From Flavobacterium chilense (lineage in GTDB: Bacteria; Bacteroidota; Bacteroidia; Flavobacteriales; Flavobacteriaceae): DNA of 64,000 nt. The notes beneath the pieces are model-generated. The model was given only the letters and a program-made list of their open reading frames with translations. It made no database searches and had not been told where the DNA came from. Made by a program: the position numbers and the translations under genes. The stretch covers positions 868,001-932,000 of the forward strand of contig NZ_LSYT01000001.1 in NCBI RefSeq assembly GCF_001602525.1, given 5' to 3'. Positions 25,224 to 34,963 of this stretch are shown piece after piece; the first letter of the stretch is position 1, and each line of letters opens with the position of its first letter.

Positions 25224-28200
25224 ATGAAGAATCTATTTTACATGCTGAGTTTCCTTCTTGCCCTGTCGGGGTATGCGCAGGAAAGGACTATTAAGGGAAA
25301 AGTACTTGATGCCGCAGATGGACTACCGATACCGGGAGTTACTGTTTTTGTCGAAAACACTTCCGTATCAAACAATACACAACAAAAAGGTGTTATACAA
25401 AGTGCGAGTCTTGGAACCGTAACTGATTTTGACGGTACATTTGAATTTAAAATCAACAATAATATGAAAAGTTTAAGAGTAACTTATATTGGTTACCAAC
25501 CTTATACAATTGATATTACTTCACAAAATAACTATACTATTTCTTTAAAATCTGATGTAGCCGAATTAAAAGAAATCGTGGTAACAGGTTACCAAAAGAT
25601 CGAAAAAAGAAAACTGACATCAGCTGTTGCAAAAGTTGAAATGGCAGATATCAAACAAGCGGGTGTGGCGAGTTTAGATCAAATGTTAATTGGTCAGGTT
25701 GCAGGTGTTGCTGTAACACAACAAACGGGAGCTCCGGGAACGATCTCTAAAATCAGAATCCGTGGTACTGCATCTCTTAATGGTGCACAGGATCCGTTAT
25801 GGGTTTTAGATGGTTTACCACTTGAAGGAAATGATGTTCCTCAAAATTATGACAAAGACAATATCGATGTTTTAAGCAATTTTTCTATCGCAGGTTTAAA
25901 TCCTGAAGATATTAAAGATATTACCATATTAAAAGATGCTGCTGCAACTGCCATTTACGGGGCAAGAGCTGCAAACGGTGTTATCGTGGTAACGACTAAA
26001 AAAGGAAAAAAAGGAAGTATGAAAGTAGATTTGAATGTCAATACTTTCGTGACTCAAAAACCTGATTTTTCTAAATTAAACCTTTTAAATTCTTCTCAAA
26101 AAGTAGATTTTGAACTTTCGCTGGCTTCAAGAGAAGATTTGACTTACAGAGACGGTAACGGAGAAATTTCCCGCATTCTTAAACAGGCTAATGAATTAGG
26201 AGCCTACAGATCGGGAGGTTTTTCGTCTCTAAGTCCAACAACACAAAACTCAATCAACGCTTTAAGAAACATCAATACCAATTGGGGCGATTTATTGTAT
26301 AGAAGTGCCATCAACAAACAATATACATTAAGTTTATCTGGTGGTGGAGAAAGATCTGATTACTATTTCTCTTTAGGAGCTTACAACGAAGAAGGTGCTA
26401 CTATCGGAACTAGTTTTGACAGATACAACCTTACCTTAAAAAACAACTTTGATGTAACTGATAAATTACATGTTGGTGTTGGAATTTTTGGTACACAAAG
26501 CAAAAAATCATCTTATATTTCAGATACAGACACTTTTACCAATCCTGCTAATTATTCCAGAAATGCAAATCCATATTTAGCTCCAATAAACGCTGATGGA
26601 AGTTATAATTATGATAAAGACATGACCGGATATGGAAATGGAAGTGTATATATTCCTTTTAATTACTTAGAAGAAAGAGAAAATACCAATTACGAATTGA
26701 CAACAAGATCAATAAAAGCATTACTTGACGTTGATTATAATATTGTAAAAGGATTAAAAGCAAGTACACAAATTGGTTTACAGTTTGACAACAATGCTTC
26801 TGAAAAATATGCTGGTAAAGACACTTACTTTACAAGAAAAGAAAGAGAAAAAACAAGTGTATTTGCAAATGGAGCTTATAGCTATTTCCTTCCTGTTGGG
26901 GGAATTATTCAAAATTCAAACACTGACTTTTTTCAATATAACTGGAAAACGATGTTAAACTATAGTACTACTCTTGGAGGAAAACATGAGTTAGAATTTA
27001 TGGTGGGTAATGAATTAAGAAAAAACAAAAACACAGCTATTAATACAAAAGGTTTTGGTTTCGACCCGAAAACATTGAGTACAACTCAAATTGTTTTTCC
27101 AACTCAGGCTTATGCATCTAATCTAAACTATAGAACGTATTTAAAGAGTGAAAACGAAAATGCATTTGCATCAATGTTCGCAACAGCATCTTATACTTAT
27201 GACAGAAAATATACTTTCTTTGGAAGTGTTCGTTACGACGGTTCAGATTTATTTGGTGTAGATCCTAAATACAAATACTTACCATTATGGGCAGTTTCTG
27301 GTTCATGGGCAGTATCTGAAGAAAATTTCTTAAAAGATAGCGAAATAGTTTCTAATTTAAGATTACGTGCATCTTACGGTTTACAAGGAAATATCGATAA
27401 AAATACTTCTCCGTATGTTGTTGGAACAAATCAGACAACTATTATTTTACCTGGACAATCAGAACCTGTTATTACTGTAATTTCTCCTCCAAATGATAAA
27501 TTAAGATGGGAAAAAACGGAGAATACCAACTTTGGGATGGATCTTGGTTTATTCAACAATCGTATCAACATTGTAGCTGATGTTTACGGAAGAAAAAGTA
27601 CTGATTTAATTGGTTTACAATCACTTCCTGTTGAAAACGGTTTTGAGTTTACAAACGCTAACTGGGCTCAGGTAACGAATAAAGGGTATGAAATTTCTTT
27701 GTCTACAAGAAACATTGACCGTCCGAACTTTAAATGGAACACGACTATTAATTTTGCTCATAATAAGAGTACTGTTGATCGTATCCAGATAAGATCTAAC
27801 AGCTATTTACCTTCAAGACAAGGATTACCTGTTAATGCTGTATTTGCATTAAAAACTAACGGAATTGACGAAAGTGGTTTCCCTTTATTTGTAAATAAAA
27901 AAGGAGAAACTGTAAACACGCAAACTCTTTTTGGTCTTTTTGATCCTTATGCAGATTTTTTCCCTGGAGTTTTCTCGCAATCAAAACTTACAGATGAACA
28001 AACAAGAGATTTGTTTACTTATGTTGGAGATGCAGATCCTAAATTTACTGGTGGTATTATCAACACATTTAAAGTTCATAATTTTGATCTTACTATTGCT
28101 ACCACTTTCAATCTTAAACAAACTGTTGTTGAAAGACCAAATTTTAATGGTACACAAGTAGATCGTGGTCAAAATTACACTACAGATATACTTAATGCAT

Positions 28201-28568
28201 GGTCGCCTACTAACACAGGTTCGAACATACCTGGAATTACTAGTGCAACTTCAGGAACAGGAGATTCATGGATGGCTTACCAATGGTTTTCTCCAGCAGG
28301 AGCACCACTTAATGTTTACAACTATTTAGATACCTGGGTTCATGAAATGAGCTATATGCGTTTAAGCAGCGTTCGTTTAGGATATTCATTGCCTAAAACA
28401 GCGACAAAAACATTGTTTATGGATAATGTTAGATTTAGTATCGAAGGAAGAAACTTATTTGTAATCAGCTCTAATTATAAAGGTTACTTTGACCCTGAAA
28501 CGTACGGAAATATCTATGCACAACCAATCCCAAGATCAATATCTTTAGGATGTAACCTAACTTTTTAA
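25224..28568 (+). CDS. SusC/RagA-family TonB-linked outer-membrane transporter
   Basis: 1114 aa. Signal peptide about 1-18 (LLALSGYAQ). A CarboxypepD_reg-like domain covers about 22-110 (TIKGKVLDAADGLPIPGVTV). The TonB box/plug junction is EIVVTGYQKIEKRKL. The plug follows with VASLDQMLIGQVAGVAV, IRIRGTASLNGAQDPLWVLD and DITILKDAAATAIYGARAAN, all standard for SusC. The barrel ends ISLGCNLTF. It works with the SusD lipoprotein encoded 12 bp downstream. Since its operon partner is a protease and no glycoside hydrolase is near, oligopeptides are the most likely substrate, as for RagA/RagB. That is inference from context. Confidence 0.95.
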   Translation: MKNLFYMLSFLLALSGYAQERTIKGKVLDAADGLPIPGVTVFVENTSVSNNTQQKGVIQSASLGTVTDFDGTFEFKINNNMKSLRVTYIGYQPYTIDITSQNNYTISLKSDVAELKEIVVTGYQKIEKRKLTSAVAKVEMADIKQAGVASLDQMLIGQVAGVAVTQQTGAPGTISKIRIRGTASLNGAQDPLWVLDGLPLEGNDVPQNYDKDNIDVLSNFSIAGLNPEDIKDITILKDAAATAIYGARAANGVIVVTTKKGKKGSMKVDLNVNTFVTQKPDFSKLNLLNSSQKVDFELSLASREDLTYRDGNGEISRILKQANELGAYRSGGFSSLSPTTQNSINALRNINTNWGDLLYRSAINKQYTLSLSGGGERSDYYFSLGAYNEEGATIGTSFDRYNLTLKNNFDVTDKLHVGVGIFGTQSKKSSYISDTDTFTNPANYSRNANPYLAPINADGSYNYDKDMTGYGNGSVYIPFNYLEERENTNYELTTRSIKALLDVDYNIVKGLKASTQIGLQFDNNASEKYAGKDTYFTRKEREKTSVFANGAYSYFLPVGGIIQNSNTDFFQYNWKTMLNYSTTLGGKHELEFMVGNELRKNKNTAINTKGFGFDPKTLSTTQIVFPTQAYASNLNYRTYLKSENENAFASMFATASYTYDRKYTFFGSVRYDGSDLFGVDPKYKYLPLWAVSGSWAVSEENFLKDSEIVSNLRLRASYGLQGNIDKNTSPYVVGTNQTTIILPGQSEPVITVISPPNDKLRWEKTENTNFGMDLGLFNNRINIVADVYGRKSTDLIGLQSLPVENGFEFTNANWAQVTNKGYEISLSTRNIDRPNFKWNTTINFAHNKSTVDRIQIRSNSYLPSRQGLPVNAVFALKTNGIDESGFPLFVNKKGETVNTQTLFGLFDPYADFFPGVFSQSKLTDEQTRDLFTYVGDADPKFTGGIINTFKVHNFDLTIATTFNLKQTVVERPNFNGTQVDRGQNYTTDILNAWSPTNTGSNIPGITSATSGTGDSWMAYQWFSPAGAPLNVYNYLDTWVHEMSYMRLSSVRLGYSLPKTATKTLFMDNVRFSIEGRNLFVISSNYKGYFDPETYGNIYAQPIPRSISLGCNLTF

Positions 28569-28579
28569 TCTGATTTAAA

Positions 28580-29899
28580 ATGAAAAATATATTAAAATAC
28601 GTATTCTTTGCCGGTGTAGCCATTACTACTGTAAGCTGTGATCATTATCTTGATGTTGAGCCGGTAGGTAAAGTAATTCCGGAAACTTTAACTGATTACA
28701 GAGCAGTAATGACAAGCGGCTATTCTACAACTGCTATTCATAAAGCATTATCTGCTATCAGAGCAGACGAATTGGTTTTAGATGAATTTAATGATAATGC
28801 TACTTTCTACAGAGATCATTATATCTGGAACGATGCCAATCCTGATAAAACTACAAACAGTTTTCCTTATGCTGCTTTGTACAACAGAATTTTCTATACC
28901 AATGTTATCATCAATGAAGCAAGCGCAAAATTAGCGCCTTCTGCAGAGAAAGATCAACTAATAGGAGAAGCTTATGCATTAAGAGCATTAACTTATTTTG
29001 ATTTATTGAATATCTTCAGTAAACCTTTTAATGCTGCAACAGCTGCAACAGACAGAGGTGTTCCGTTGGCTTTAAAAATAGATTTAGAGCAGGCTTACGT
29101 TCCTCAAAGTGTTGCTGTTATTTACGACCAGATTTTATCTGATGATGAAGCGGCTAGCAAATTATTGAATTTAGACACTCAGACAGCAGGTATAAACTAC
29201 CGTTTTTCTAAAGCTGCTTTGTATGCAATGGAATCTCGTATTTTCTTATACAGAAAAGAATGGGCAAAAGCTATTGCTGCTGCAGATAAAGCAATGACAT
29301 ACAAAAGTGCTTTAATCAACTTAAACACTACTGCTGCTTTACCAAATCTTTACAACGGACCAGAATCTATATTAGCACTTGAGGATCCTTTTATTAATCT
29401 TTTAAAAGGAACATCATATGCTGCGCCAACTTTAACAGGCGTTTATGACAAAACAAACGATTTGCGTTTTGCTTTGTATTATCAGGCAAGCGGAAGCAGA
29501 TACAGATTTAGAAAAGGTGGTGATATCGCTCAAAAATGTACTTTTAGAACATCTGAATTGTATTTGACTAAAGCCGAAGCATCAGCACAATTAAACGATC
29601 TTGCAACAGCAAGAACAACTGTAATAGCTTTTATCAAAAACAGATATACTGCAACAGCTTTTAATACATTAAGTACATCGATTGCTGCCATGACACAAAC
29701 TCAGCTTCTTGATTTTATTGCTCAGGAAAGACAACGTGAGTTTGCTGTAGAAGGCCACCGTTGGTTTGATTTAAGAAGAACAACTCAAAAACAAATCATT
29801 CATACTTTCAATGGTGATAATTATACGTTAATAGAAAATGATCCGCGTTATACGCTTCCATTCCCTCTGGATGCACGTTTAAATAATCCTGATTTGTAA
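28580..29899 (+). CDS. SusD/RagB-family nutrient-binding lipoprotein
   Basis: 439 aa, shorter than most SusD proteins (over 500). Lipoprotein signal with C20 (AITTVSC-DHYLDVEPVGK). DHYLDVEP is the usual mature start, and helical TPR-like segments follow (IIGEAYALRALTYFDL-type: GEAYALRALTYFDLLNIFSK). A C-terminal RQREFAVEGHRWFDLRRT is the family hallmark. It caps the SusC barrel and captures the ligand at the cell surface. The gene follows susC by 12 bp and ends in a strong terminator at 29908, so the response-regulator gene after it is probably a separate transcript or read-through. Confidence 0.94.
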   Translation: MKNILKYVFFAGVAITTVSCDHYLDVEPVGKVIPETLTDYRAVMTSGYSTTAIHKALSAIRADELVLDEFNDNATFYRDHYIWNDANPDKTTNSFPYAALYNRIFYTNVIINEASAKLAPSAEKDQLIGEAYALRALTYFDLLNIFSKPFNAATAATDRGVPLALKIDLEQAYVPQSVAVIYDQILSDDEAASKLLNLDTQTAGINYRFSKAALYAMESRIFLYRKEWAKAIAAADKAMTYKSALINLNTTAALPNLYNGPESILALEDPFINLLKGTSYAAPTLTGVYDKTNDLRFALYYQASGSRYRFRKGGDIAQKCTFRTSELYLTKAEASAQLNDLATARTTVIAFIKNRYTATAFNTLSTSIAAMTQTQLLDFIAQERQREFAVEGHRWFDLRRTTQKQIIHTFNGDNYTLIENDPRYTLPFPLDARLNNPDL

Positions 29900-29907
29900 A
29901 AAAAATT

Positions 29908-29936
29908 AGCTCCGTTTTTAACGGAGCTTTTTTTTT
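29908..29936 (+). terminator. rho-independent terminator after susD
   Basis: Stem agctccgt (29908-29915) pairs with acggagct (29921-29928), and a nine-T run follows. It separates the protease-susCD operon from the LytTR regulator. Confidence 0.92.
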
Positions 29937-29959
29937 AACTTTACAGAAAATTAAACGAA

Positions 29960-30718
29960 ATGAAAATAGTTATTATTGAAGACGAACATCTGGCTTCAAG
30001 CTATCTGAAATCAATATTAGAACAACAAAATATAATTTCGATAAACGAAATAACCATACTAAAATCAGTAAAAGATGCTGTCGCCTTTTTTACAGAAAAC
30101 ATCGTTGATCTTGCTTTTATGGATATTCATTTGGGCGATGGCAAAAGCCTGGATATTTTCGAGCAAACTCTTATTTCGTGTCCCGTTATTTTTATTACTG
30201 CTTACGATTCTTATGCCGTAAAAGTTTTTAAACACTTTACCATAGATTATCTTTTAAAACCTTATGAAGAAGAAGAATTATTAGATGCACTCTTAAAGTA
30301 TAAAAACATAAAAAATACTTTTAATACCAACCAAATTGTAGAATCTTTGGTTGAAATTGAAAATCAGAGTAGTATTCAGCATCATTTTTTGGTCAATCAC
30401 AGAGACAAACTTCTTTCTATAAATGATACTTCGATCACTTATTTTTATGCCACAGGAAAACATATGTTTATTTATACTAATACAGGAAGTAGTTATTTAT
30501 ATAACAGCAATCTAAAAGATTTGGTAAACAAACTTAATCCTGTACTTTTCTTTAAAATAAATCGAAAATACATTATCAACCGCCATCATATCCAGGAAAT
30601 AATAAAACATTCGAGCCAGAAAATCGAAATCTTATTAAATGTAATTGTTCCGGATACAGAACCTATTATTTTAAGCAAAAAAGAAATTAATAATTTTAAA
30701 AACTGGCTGGATTCTTAA
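29960..30718 (+). CDS. LytTR-family response regulator
   Basis: 252 aa. The receiver domain (about 1-120) starts MKIVIIEDEHLASSYL with the acidic pair, has phosphoacceptor D55 in AFMDIHLGDG, switch T80 in VIFITAYD and the conserved lysine in IDYLLKPYEEEE. The LytTR DNA-binding domain (about 150-252) includes FYATGKHMFIYT, FFKINRKYIINRHHI and LSKKEINNFKNWL. LytTR proteins bind direct repeats, and a matching pair lies at 22501-22530. Its cognate kinase is most likely the LytS-type protein at 20930, although the two genes are 7.5 kb apart with the target operon between them. Confidence 0.92.
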   Translation: MKIVIIEDEHLASSYLKSILEQQNIISINEITILKSVKDAVAFFTENIVDLAFMDIHLGDGKSLDIFEQTLISCPVIFITAYDSYAVKVFKHFTIDYLLKPYEEEELLDALLKYKNIKNTFNTNQIVESLVEIENQSSIQHHFLVNHRDKLLSINDTSITYFYATGKHMFIYTNTGSSYLYNSNLKDLVNKLNPVLFFKINRKYIINRHHIQEIIKHSSQKIEILLNVIVPDTEPIILSKKEINNFKNWLDS

Positions 30719-30758
30719 TGATATGCTTTCATAAATTATAACAAACTTAAATAGTATA

Positions 30759-30792
30759 AAAAAGAGCTGATTTTACGATCAGCTCTTTTTTT
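30759..30792 (+). terminator. rho-independent terminator after the response regulator
   Basis: Stem aaagagctgat (30761-30771) pairs with atcagctcttt (30778-30788), followed by T. About 440 bp of AT-rich DNA without recognised features follow (30793-31230). Confidence 0.9.
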
Positions 30793-31230
30793 CTTTTAAG
30801 AACATTCTTTATTCTTTCTATAAAGTTTTTCTTGTTTCCTTTTTTTTATAATTAGACTTAAACGTTTTTTGATATTGACATAGGAAATCACTTCAATTAA
30901 TCGTCTACATTTTAAAATAAATAGGATTTTTTTCAATATATTTAATCAAATATCTTACTTATACTACAAAGTGTATTTGTTAAAAAAATACGAAAAATAC
31001 AATTCCTACATCAAAAGTAAGCTATTTTTTACAAGATATTTTTATGATTTAACACATTGTGCCATTATTATTTCGTAGCCAAAAAATTACATATTATACA
31101 GATTTTCTGAAAAATATAATTTTACTATAAGCCGTTCTTACTTTTTATAAAATAATTCTTACTGTTATTTTTCTCAGTAAAATAATTTCCGTTTTTATGA
31201 ATTTTATCCACCCAAATCTAAAATTATCAT

Positions 31231-31380
31231 ATGAATATCAAAAAGTTAAAGTCACCATTAGTACCGTTTATTAGTTTTGCAACTAAAATGTATGTTGCTC
31301 CCTTCCCTTTACCATTACAATCAATATCTCTTCTGACAGGTACTCCTGTACCTATAAATATCAAATCTGGATATTACTAA
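31231..31380 (+). CDS. possible small protein, 49 aa, unrecognised
   Basis: An ATG at 31231 opens a frame that ends in TAA at 31380. The product begins MNIKKLKSPLVPFISFATKM, has a central PFPLPL and ends KSGYY. It is short, so it could be chance. No Shine-Dalgarno-like sequence is evident, which is normal for this phylum. It shows no signal peptide, cysteines or GG leader motif. It stands in the 794-bp space between the LytTR gene and a T9SS cargo gene. I do not recognise it, and I list it only because nothing else explains this stretch. Confidence 0.2.
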   Translation: MNIKKLKSPLVPFISFATKMYVAPFPLPLQSISLLTGTPVPINIKSGYY

Positions 31381-31512
31381 TATGTAGATATGAGGCATTT
31401 TTTTTCTAAAAAGTCAAACTATAATCTTCCTCTAATTTCTATCAGAAAGAAGAATAAAATCAAGATGATAAATTGAAATTCCGAATTATTAGTCCACTAA
31501 AAGTAACAGGTT

Positions 31513-33315
31513 ATGAAGAAAACAACATTACTTATTTTGATACTGATTTCTACAAAAAGTATCTCACAGATTTATTTTAGTCCTAACGCAAACATGTATG
31601 TTAAAAATGAGGTTTTATACGTACAACAGGACATAAATTTAGCCTCAACCTCAAATTTATACTTGCGAAATAATTCTCAATTATTACAAGGAACTACCGG
31701 GGTTTCATCCAATAGCGGAGCTGGTGTATTATCAGTTTATCAGGAAGGCACTTCGAATAATTTTAATTACAATTATTGGTGTTCACCGGTTGGAAATGCT
31801 TCTGTTACTTCCGGAAATGAAAATTTTGGCATTACGATGTTAGCAAGACCAACTACCTCAACTACTTCAATCGCTCCCGTTATTCTGCCTAATACTAATT
31901 CTGACGGAACTTCTAATCCACTTGCAATTGCTTCAGGGTGGATTTTTAAACTAATTAATGCAAATAATTATTCGCAGTGGATCTTTGTAGGAGGAGCGAC
32001 AACTTTAGCTCCCGGAGAAGGTTTTACCATGAAAGGTACCAGCGGAACGGATGCGACAGATCCTGAAGGAACCGGAATAACAAATAACCCTGGTAGTGCA
32101 CAGCGATATGACTTTAGAGGAAAACCAAATGATGGTAGTATTACTATCACTTTGGGTGCAAATAACTCCACCTTAACAGGAAATCCATATCCATCTGCAT
32201 TACATTTGAATGCTTTTCTATTAGATGCATCCAATACAGCCACTGCCGGAATTGCTTATTTTTGGGAACAGGATAAAACAGTCAATTCTCATCTTTTAGT
32301 AAATTACAGAGGAGGTTATGGCACATATTCTCCTGTAAATTTAACTTCTTCAGGGGTTTATGTTCCCGCAACTTTTAATTCTTATAATGGAGATGGTTCT
32401 CTCAATACCACCGGTTTATCATCAGGACTTGTAATAGACAGAAGATATTCTCCTATTGGTCAGGGATTTATAATTTATGCGAATGCTAACGGAACTGCAA
32501 CGTTCAAAAATACTCAGCGTATTTTTGTTAAAGAAAGTGCAGGATCATCACAATTCGAAAAAAACATTCCAAAGGAAAAAAGTACAGAAAACACAAAAAA
32601 ATCTGAAGAAACTATTGATGACATCGTTCCTCATTTTAAATTAAACACAATTATCAATAACCAGTTTACAAGACAATTAGCATTGGTTCTTGTACCAGAG
32701 GCTACAGACGGAATCGACATTGGTATTGATGCTTTAAATGTAGACGAAAACCTTCCCAATGATGTAACTTTTTGGTTAGAAGATAACAGCTACGTAATTC
32801 AGGGAGTAAACTTTGATGAAACAAAGAAAATTGATCTTAATGTAAAAGTAACCACTAGTAGTACTTTTAAATTTTATATACCAGAAGTACTCAACTTCAA
32901 CCCTTCACAAATTATTTATATCTATGATGCACTGGATACATCTTATCATGATGTAAAAAACGGATCCTATGAAGTTACAGTTGCTCCGGGAACATATTCT
33001 GACCGATTTAAGATTGTTTTTAAAAAGGAAACAACACTTGGTATTGATGACAATATAACAAAACAGTTTATTATTACGCAGGATAATATTAACAGTAATC
33101 TTAAAGCCTCCAATCCAAACAATTTAACTATAAGTTCATTTAAACTTTATGATGTATCGGGCAAAATGGTTTTATCTAAAAAAAATCTGGGAACTGAGCA
33201 ATATTACAATTTTTCGACTAACGGATTAAGTAATGGAGTTTATTTCGTAGAGTTTTTAACCAACAATAATCAGCGATTTAAAGAAAAAATTATCATTTCA
33301 AATTCCACTAAATAA
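31513..33315 (+). CDS. secreted surface protein with T9SS type A sorting domain
   Basis: 600 aa. Signal peptide about 1-19 (ILISTKSISQ). The mature part opens with a beta-rich region (NLYLRNNSQLLQGTTG) that resembles a shared N-terminal module of flavobacterial surface proteins, including NYNYWCSPVGN and FTGNPYPSALH-like LTGNPYPSALHLNAFL patterns. Residues about 345-365 are a Lys/Glu-rich linker (KNIPKEKSTENTKKSEE). The last 75 residues (ISSFKLYDVSGKMVLSKKNL, then GLSNGVYFVEFLT) form the type A sorting domain recognised by the type IX secretion system. The product is anchored at or released from the cell surface. No enzymatic motif seen. The next gene, 42 bp on, is likely co-transcribed. Confidence 0.85.
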   Translation: MKKTTLLILILISTKSISQIYFSPNANMYVKNEVLYVQQDINLASTSNLYLRNNSQLLQGTTGVSSNSGAGVLSVYQEGTSNNFNYNYWCSPVGNASVTSGNENFGITMLARPTTSTTSIAPVILPNTNSDGTSNPLAIASGWIFKLINANNYSQWIFVGGATTLAPGEGFTMKGTSGTDATDPEGTGITNNPGSAQRYDFRGKPNDGSITITLGANNSTLTGNPYPSALHLNAFLLDASNTATAGIAYFWEQDKTVNSHLLVNYRGGYGTYSPVNLTSSGVYVPATFNSYNGDGSLNTTGLSSGLVIDRRYSPIGQGFIIYANANGTATFKNTQRIFVKESAGSSQFEKNIPKEKSTENTKKSEETIDDIVPHFKLNTIINNQFTRQLALVLVPEATDGIDIGIDALNVDENLPNDVTFWLEDNSYVIQGVNFDETKKIDLNVKVTTSSTFKFYIPEVLNFNPSQIIYIYDALDTSYHDVKNGSYEVTVAPGTYSDRFKIVFKKETTLGIDDNITKQFIITQDNINSNLKASNPNNLTISSFKLYDVSGKMVLSKKNLGTEQYYNFSTNGLSNGVYFVEFLTNNNQRFKEKIIISNSTK

Positions 33316-33357
33316 TCATATCCAAAAAATCCAATAATTAATTTAATATTAGAAATT

Positions 33358-34848
33358 ATGATCACTAAACCTACTCTTCAAAATCATAAAGTATTATTAT
33401 TATTCTTTTTTATTCTTTTTACCTTAACAGGAAATGCACAAATAGGAATTGGAACAGTAACACCAAATGCAAGTTCTGTTCTGGATATTACCTCTACCAC
33501 AAAAGGGATGTTAACCCCAAGAATGACCACCGTACAGCGTAATGCCATCACAACCCCGGCAGATGGACTAATGGTATACGATACTGATTTAAAATTATTC
33601 TATTATTATTCATCCAGTACTTCAACCTGGCTGCCAATTGTAAGTGGTTCACCTGGTAGAATCAATTTCAAACGTATCAAATCTACAGATGTTTTAGCTA
33701 CTGTTCTCGCTACTGAACTTGCTGCCGGCGGAGGAAGTAAATATGTATTAAGCTCTAATACCTTATATGAAATTAATGGAACCGTGACATTTAACTTTCC
33801 TATAGACTTAAACAATGCTTACATTCAGGGATTAGATGTAAATGACGATGTCATTATAAGATCTTCAGGGAATATCTTTGAAGGCGCAAATGGAGGAAGC
33901 ATTAAAGGCTTAACACTAACGGCTACTGCCGGTAATGTTTTTAATCTTAGCGGAGCCGCAACTCAAAATCTAATCTTTAGAGATTGTATTGTTTCAAATT
34001 CTAATACCGTAGGCACCATATCCGGTTTTGGATTAGTGTTTCTTAGTATTATCCAGTTTACCGGAAATACAAACGGAATTACCTACAATAACATTACACA
34101 ATTATTACTAAGCAATTTAGGATGGTTTGGCAATAATACCGGAACTTATGAAAAACTAACCGGAACTTTTGTGCTGGTAGAAAAACAAGGCGGTTTTAGT
34201 CAGGTTGATGGTTCAGCAATAGGATTTGATGTATCCGGAAACCCGGTTATAAGCGGTGACGCTGTATTAGAATCAGTAGTATTTACGGGTGCTAATAGCG
34301 CTGGGTATGTAAAACCATATACGGTAGGGACTTATTCAGGATATAATTTTAACAACAACTGGACTGTAAGATCTGCCGGATTACCTACAGAAGCAGATGC
34401 AAATGCAGTAGGTGACTTTGCAATGGACTATACTGTTGGATCTGGAGCCGCTACAACATTCAACCTTTCAAATCCAAGTAATACAGTAAAAGTTCTTGGA
34501 AATTCAACCTCTTATAATTTATTCCGATTTGCATTGGATGCATCACCAAATAACAACAACAGACTGCGTTATATGGGTAAAAAGAAAAGAATTTTTCAAA
34601 TTGCGGGGTCAATATCTTTTCAGGTTCCGGGAGTAGCAGTTTATATCATTTACATTTCAAAAAATGGTACTCCTCTAACACAATATAAAATTTATGGAAG
34701 AGGTGCCGTTTTAAATGATATTGTCGTTCTTCCAATAAACGGATCTGTTGAATTATCTAATAACGATTACATAGAAATATATGCACAAAGATATTCCGGA
34801 GTTTCTGGTGATATCATAACACCCAATATGGCAATCACTATAAAATAA
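33358..34848 (+). CDS. secreted protein with tail-fibre-like N-terminal motif and beta-helix-like middle
   Basis: 496 aa. Signal peptide about 1-29 (FILFTLTGNAQ). Next is IGIGTVTPNASSVLDITSTT, then KGMLTPRMTTVQRNAITTPA and DGLMVYDTDLKLFYYYSS. This module opens many secreted Bacteroidota proteins and resembles structural repeats of phage tail fibres. The central part (about 110-300: GSIKGLTLTATAGNVFNLSG, NLIFRDCIVSNSNTVGT) has the short-strand rhythm of a right-handed beta-helix. The C-terminal 130 residues look like a TNF/C1q-type jelly-roll trimer domain (VAVYIIYISKNGTPL, NDYIEIYAQRYSG). No sorting domain is visible. Perhaps a trimeric surface fibre; function unknown. Ends before a bidirectional terminator. 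Confidence 0.75.
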   Translation: MITKPTLQNHKVLLLFFFILFTLTGNAQIGIGTVTPNASSVLDITSTTKGMLTPRMTTVQRNAITTPADGLMVYDTDLKLFYYYSSSTSTWLPIVSGSPGRINFKRIKSTDVLATVLATELAAGGGSKYVLSSNTLYEINGTVTFNFPIDLNNAYIQGLDVNDDVIIRSSGNIFEGANGGSIKGLTLTATAGNVFNLSGAATQNLIFRDCIVSNSNTVGTISGFGLVFLSIIQFTGNTNGITYNNITQLLLSNLGWFGNNTGTYEKLTGTFVLVEKQGGFSQVDGSAIGFDVSGNPVISGDAVLESVVFTGANSAGYVKPYTVGTYSGYNFNNNWTVRSAGLPTEADANAVGDFAMDYTVGSGAATTFNLSNPSNTVKVLGNSTSYNLFRFALDASPNNNNRLRYMGKKKRIFQIAGSISFQVPGVAVYIIYISKNGTPLTQYKIYGRGAVLNDIVVLPINGSVELSNNDYIEIYAQRYSGVSGDIITPNMAITIK

Positions 34849-34897
34849 TTTCAACTGGAAATAATGATTTCTATTTTGAAGAAATCATTTATTAAAA

Positions 34898-34935
34898 TCA
34901 AAAAGGGAATAGACTTTCATCTATTCCCTTTTTGA
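34898..34935. terminator. bidirectional terminator, 15-bp perfect stem
   Basis: tcaaaaagggaatag (34898-34912) pairs perfectly with ctattccctttttga (34921-34935). A weaker hairpin (aatgatttc/gaaatcatt, 34863-34889) precedes it. It separates the convergent fibre-like gene and the NmrA-like gene. Confidence 0.93.
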
Positions 34936-34963
34936 TATCATTTTACAAATAGTAATCAGATAT

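Noticed and set aside
31204..31212. TTATCCACC as a DnaA box or origin
   Set aside because: A single near-match with no cluster, no dnaA or dnaN gene and no AT-rich unwinding repeats; not enough for an origin.
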